A DNA stretch of 16,794 nucleotides from Lachnospiraceae bacterium (lineage in GTDB: Bacteria > Bacillota_A > Clostridia > Lachnospirales > Lachnospiraceae): NCBI GenBank assembly GCA_017391465.1, contig JAFOYH010000091.1:1-16794 (forward strand). Reading direction: 5' to 3'. Below are positions 14,769 through 16,794 of this stretch, piece after piece; the first letter of the stretch is position 1, and each line of letters begins with the position of its first letter. A program made the translations under genes and the position numbers. Under the pieces are notes generated by a model. It ran no database searches. It was not told the origin of the DNA and was given only the letters and a program-made list of their open reading frames with translations.

Positions 14769-16445
14769 ATGTACGCAATTATCGCTTTTATTCCAATTAT
14801 CGTTACAATTATTGTAATGGCAGGCTTTAACTGGCCAGCTAAAATCGCACTTCCTTTAGCTTGGTTAATTACAGCTATCGTTTGTTTTGCAGCTTGGAAG
14901 ATGTCACTCATCACTATTGCTGCTCAGACAATTGCAGGTTTCTTATCTGCTATTGATACAATCGTAATTATCTTTGGTGCGATTCTTATCATGAACACAT
15001 TAAAACAGTCCGGCGGTATGGCTGCCATCAACAAAATGTTCACAACAGTTTCTGATGACCCACGTATCCAGTGTATCATCATCGGTTTCATGTTTGGTGC
15101 ATTCATCGAAGGTGCTGCAGGTTTCGGTACTCCAGCAGCTCTCGCAGCTCCATTATTAATCGGTTTAGGATTCCCTCCACTTTGCGCAGCAATGTGTGGT
15201 CTTATCCTTAACTCTACACCAGTTCCTTACGGTGCTGTAGGTACACCTACAAACACAGCATTCAACATGGTTAGTTCCGAATTAGCAGGTATCGGCGTAG
15301 CTGATGCAGAAGCATGGAAATTAGGCTTAACAAAATGGGTAGCTATTCCATCTGCTATCATCTGTCCAATCATCATCTTCATCACAGTATTCTTAATGAT
15401 TAAGATGTATGGTAAAGACAAATCTACAAAATACGCAATCGAAATTATTCCATACATTTTAATGTCTGCAGTAGCATTCTGTGTACCTTACTTAATCTGT
15501 GCTGCTTTATTAGGACCAGAATTCCCATCCCTTATCGGTGCGCTTATCGCTCTCGTAGTTTGTGTAGTAACAGCTAAGAAGGGTATCCTTGTTCCAAAGA
15601 CAAGATTCGAATTCCCAGATCACACTGAATGGAAAGAAGAATGGAAAGCAACAACAGCAGGTGAAGAATCTGACCTCGTTGATAACGGTATGTCTCCAGT
15701 AACAGCTTGGATCCCATACGGTATCATCGCAGCTATCCTTGTAATCACACGTATTCCACAGATCGGTATCAAAGGAATCCTTAACGTAACAACAGCTCCA
15801 TGGGCATTCTCCATTCCAGAAATCTTCGGCATCGAAGTAGGTTTCGCTTGGAAATGGGCTTGGAACCCAGGTGTACTTCCATTCATCCTTGTAGCATTCT
15901 TAATCATCCCAATCCACAAGATGAAAGGTGATGCAGTTAAAGCTGCTTGGAAAACAACAATCAGCATGGTAACAGGTGCAGCTATCGCATTATTCTTCGG
16001 TATTGCAATGGTACAGCTCTTCAAGATGTCTGGTGCACAGTTCAACAACTCCGGTATGGATTCCATGCTTATCGTTATGGCTAACGGTTTAGCTGACCTT
16101 TTCGGTACAGCATACATCGTAGTAGCTCCAATCATCGGTGTAATCGGTGCGTTCATCTCCGGTTCCGCTACAGTATCCTGTACATTATTCTCCACATTAC
16201 AGTTCGCTGCAGCAACAAGATTAGGCCTTGCTCCAATGCTTATCCTTGCTATGCAGGTATTAGGTGGCGCTATGGGTAACATGGTATGTGTAAACAACAT
16301 CGTATCCGCTTGTGCTACATGTGGTACAGTAGGCCGTGAAGGTAGCTTAATGAGATCTAACGTAGTTCCATGTTTAATCTACGCTACTCTTACAGTACTT
16401 ATCCTTGGTAGTTTAATTCTTATTGGTTACAACCCAATCGCTTAA
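14769..16445 (+). CDS. lctP: L-lactate permease (LctP/LldP family)
   Basis: A 558-residue membrane protein with about 12-14 hydrophobic segments. The lactate permease signature [19 protein letters not shown] spans 112-130. Further conserved stretches are [20 protein letters not shown] (144-163), [14 protein letters not shown] and [20 protein letters not shown] near the C-terminus. It should import lactate, or related 2-hydroxy acids such as glycolate, with protons. The ATG at 14769 is preferred: AGGGGAG (14751-14757) lies 11 bases upstream. A longer frame from TTG at 14748 would add seven residues and put the ribosome site inside the coding region. It is the last gene of the operon and ties the CoA-transferase and dehydratase to lactate. 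Codon choice is very biased (TTC, ATC, AAC), as for an abundant protein. Confidence 0.92.
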   Translation: MYAIIAFIPIIVTIIVMAGFNWPAKIALPLAWLITAIVCFAAWKMSLITIAAQTIAGFLSAIDTIVIIFGAILIMNTLKQSGGMAAINKMFTTVSDDPRIQCIIIGFMFGAFIEGAAGFGTPAALAAPLLIGLGFPPLCAAMCGLILNSTPVPYGAVGTPTNTAFNMVSSELAGIGVADAEAWKLGLTKWVAIPSAIICPIIIFITVFLMIKMYGKDKSTKYAIEIIPYILMSAVAFCVPYLICAALLGPEFPSLIGALIALVVCVVTAKKGILVPKTRFEFPDHTEWKEEWKATTAGEESDLVDNGMSPVTAWIPYGIIAAILVITRIPQIGIKGILNVTTAPWAFSIPEIFGIEVGFAWKWAWNPGVLPFILVAFLIIPIHKMKGDAVKAAWKTTISMVTGAAIALFFGIAMVQLFKMSGAQFNNSGMDSMLIVMANGLADLFGTAYIVVAPIIGVIGAFISGSATVSCTLFSTLQFAAATRLGLAPMLILAMQVLGGAMGNMVCVNNIVSACATCGTVGREGSLMRSNVVPCLIYATLTVLILGSLILIGYNPIA

Positions 16446-16480
16446 TTAAACACAACCAAATTAAGATATTTTAAAATGGT

Positions 16481-16520
16481 TTTAATCCTGTCGGGCTTGA
16501 TCCCTTCCCGACAGGTTAAA
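16481..16520 (+). other. Hairpin in the 3' region of the operon, no U-run
   Basis: CCTGTCGGG (16487-16495) pairs with CCCGACAGG (16507-16515). The stem extends by five A-T pairs past a one-base bulge (TTTAA with TTAAA), with an 11-base loop. TACAGT follows, so it lacks the T-run of a terminator. It resembles the two intercistronic hairpins further upstream in the operon. Confidence 0.6.
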
Positions 16521-16537
16521 TACAGTATGACTCCAAA

Positions 16538-16627
16538 GATAGACAGGCAAAGTCATGTACACAAACTTAGAAACTACTTTGCTGTATATAAAAATAGTCG
16601 CAACCCTAAAGACTTTGTCTGTTTATC
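16538..16627 (+). ncRNA. Candidate structured RNA in the operon's 3' region
   Basis: GATAGACAGGCAAAGTC (16538-16554) pairs along all 17 bases, with two G-U pairs, with GACTTTGTCTGTTTATC (16611-16627), enclosing 56 bases. A short second stem may form just downstream (CTTGC/GCGAG near 16633-16648). A copy of AGTC at 16596-16599 could compete for GACT at 16611-16614. The region has no credible reading frame and ends in a UUCG-loop terminator. I recognise no known riboswitch or sRNA family; it may be a 3' UTR structure or an sRNA released from the mRNA. Confidence 0.4.
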
Positions 16628-16682
16628 CGTGAGCTTGCCACTTGCGAGGAGTTTATAATCATTCATGATACTAGAATATCCT

Positions 16683-16719
16683 AAAAAAACGGAATCCCTT
16701 CGGGGATTTCGTTTTTTTT
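16683..16719 (+). terminator. UUCG-tetraloop terminator of the lactate operon
   Basis: ACGGAATCCC (16689-16698) and GGGATTTCGT (16703-16712), with one G-T pair, close a TTCG loop. Seven A precede and eight T follow, so it can work in both directions. It is the first true terminator after the promoter at 9161, so the whole six-gene block and the structured 3' region can form one transcript. Confidence 0.93.
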
Positions 16720-16740
16720 GTGGCTAAATTATGATATGAT
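16713..16740 (+). promoter_or_regulatory. Possible promoter at the right edge
   Basis: TATGAT (16735-16740) lies 16 bases after a T-rich -35-like TTTTTT (16713-16718) that is the tail of the preceding terminator. The -35 is poor, so this is tentative. Confidence 0.3.
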
Positions 16741-16772
16741 AAATATATTTATCCGCAGAAATAAGAGAGAAT

Positions 16773-16794
16773 ATGTGGTTATCTAAAATAAAAA
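16773..16794 (+). CDS. Possible start of a next gene (partial)
   Basis: An ATG at 16773 opens a frame MWLSKIK that runs off the window, preceded by AAGAGAGA as a weak ribosome site. It lies after a terminator and a possible promoter, so a new transcription unit is plausible. Seven residues do not allow a product call. Confidence 0.3.

Noticed and set aside
15620..16300. 226-codon minus-strand frame inside the lactate permease gene
   Set aside because: Long only because the strongly biased codons of the permease avoid stops on the opposite strand; no ribosome site and no recognisable family.
16476..16658. 60-codon plus-strand frame after the permease
   Set aside because: No ribosome site, and it runs through the hairpins of the 3' region.

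Overview
The window looks like chromosome from a low-GC, strictly anaerobic gut-type Firmicute, most likely Lachnospiraceae. The support is AT-rich DNA, strong AGGAGG ribosome-binding sites, consensus-like sigma-A promoters, a DegV protein of the CCSTADL type, and an oxygen-sensitive 2-hydroxyacyl-CoA dehydratase system. A lactate-fermenting, propionate-forming bacterium similar to Coprococcus catus would fit. The species is inference.

Region 1 (1-1640) opens with the 3' end of a 23S rRNA. No 5S gene follows it. A tRNA-Glu/tRNA-Cys pair comes next with its own promoter and terminator, then a DegV-family lipid-binding protein. Region 2 (1645-3595, minus strand) is a two-gene operon: a cytoplasmic L-asparaginase and a secreted DUF4214/transglutaminase-like protein. 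Region 3 (3671-7317, plus strand) holds an AI-2E-family membrane protein, an initiator tRNA-fMet with promoter and terminator, and an overlapping pair: an RmlD-like reductase and an acidic amino acid/dicarboxylate symporter.

Region 4 (7444-16720) is the most notable part. A 493-residue helix-turn-helix protein of unrecognised family (minus strand) is divergent from a six-gene operon: propionate/lactate-type CoA-transferase, a VOC (glyoxalase/methylmalonyl-CoA epimerase-like) protein, the ATP-dependent dehydratase activator, the two dehydratase subunits, and an L-lactate permease. Together these read as the front half of the acrylate pathway: lactate uptake, activation to lactoyl-CoA, and dehydration to acryloyl-CoA. 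Acryloyl-CoA reductase and its electron-transfer flavoprotein are not in the window. I propose the VOC protein as a lactoyl-CoA epimerase that lets both lactate enantiomers enter; this is untested inference.

The operon has a codon choice typical of very high expression. It is divided by intercistronic hairpins that lack U-tracts, and it ends in a long structured 3' region closed by a UUCG-loop terminator. After the terminator there is a possible start of another gene at the window edge.
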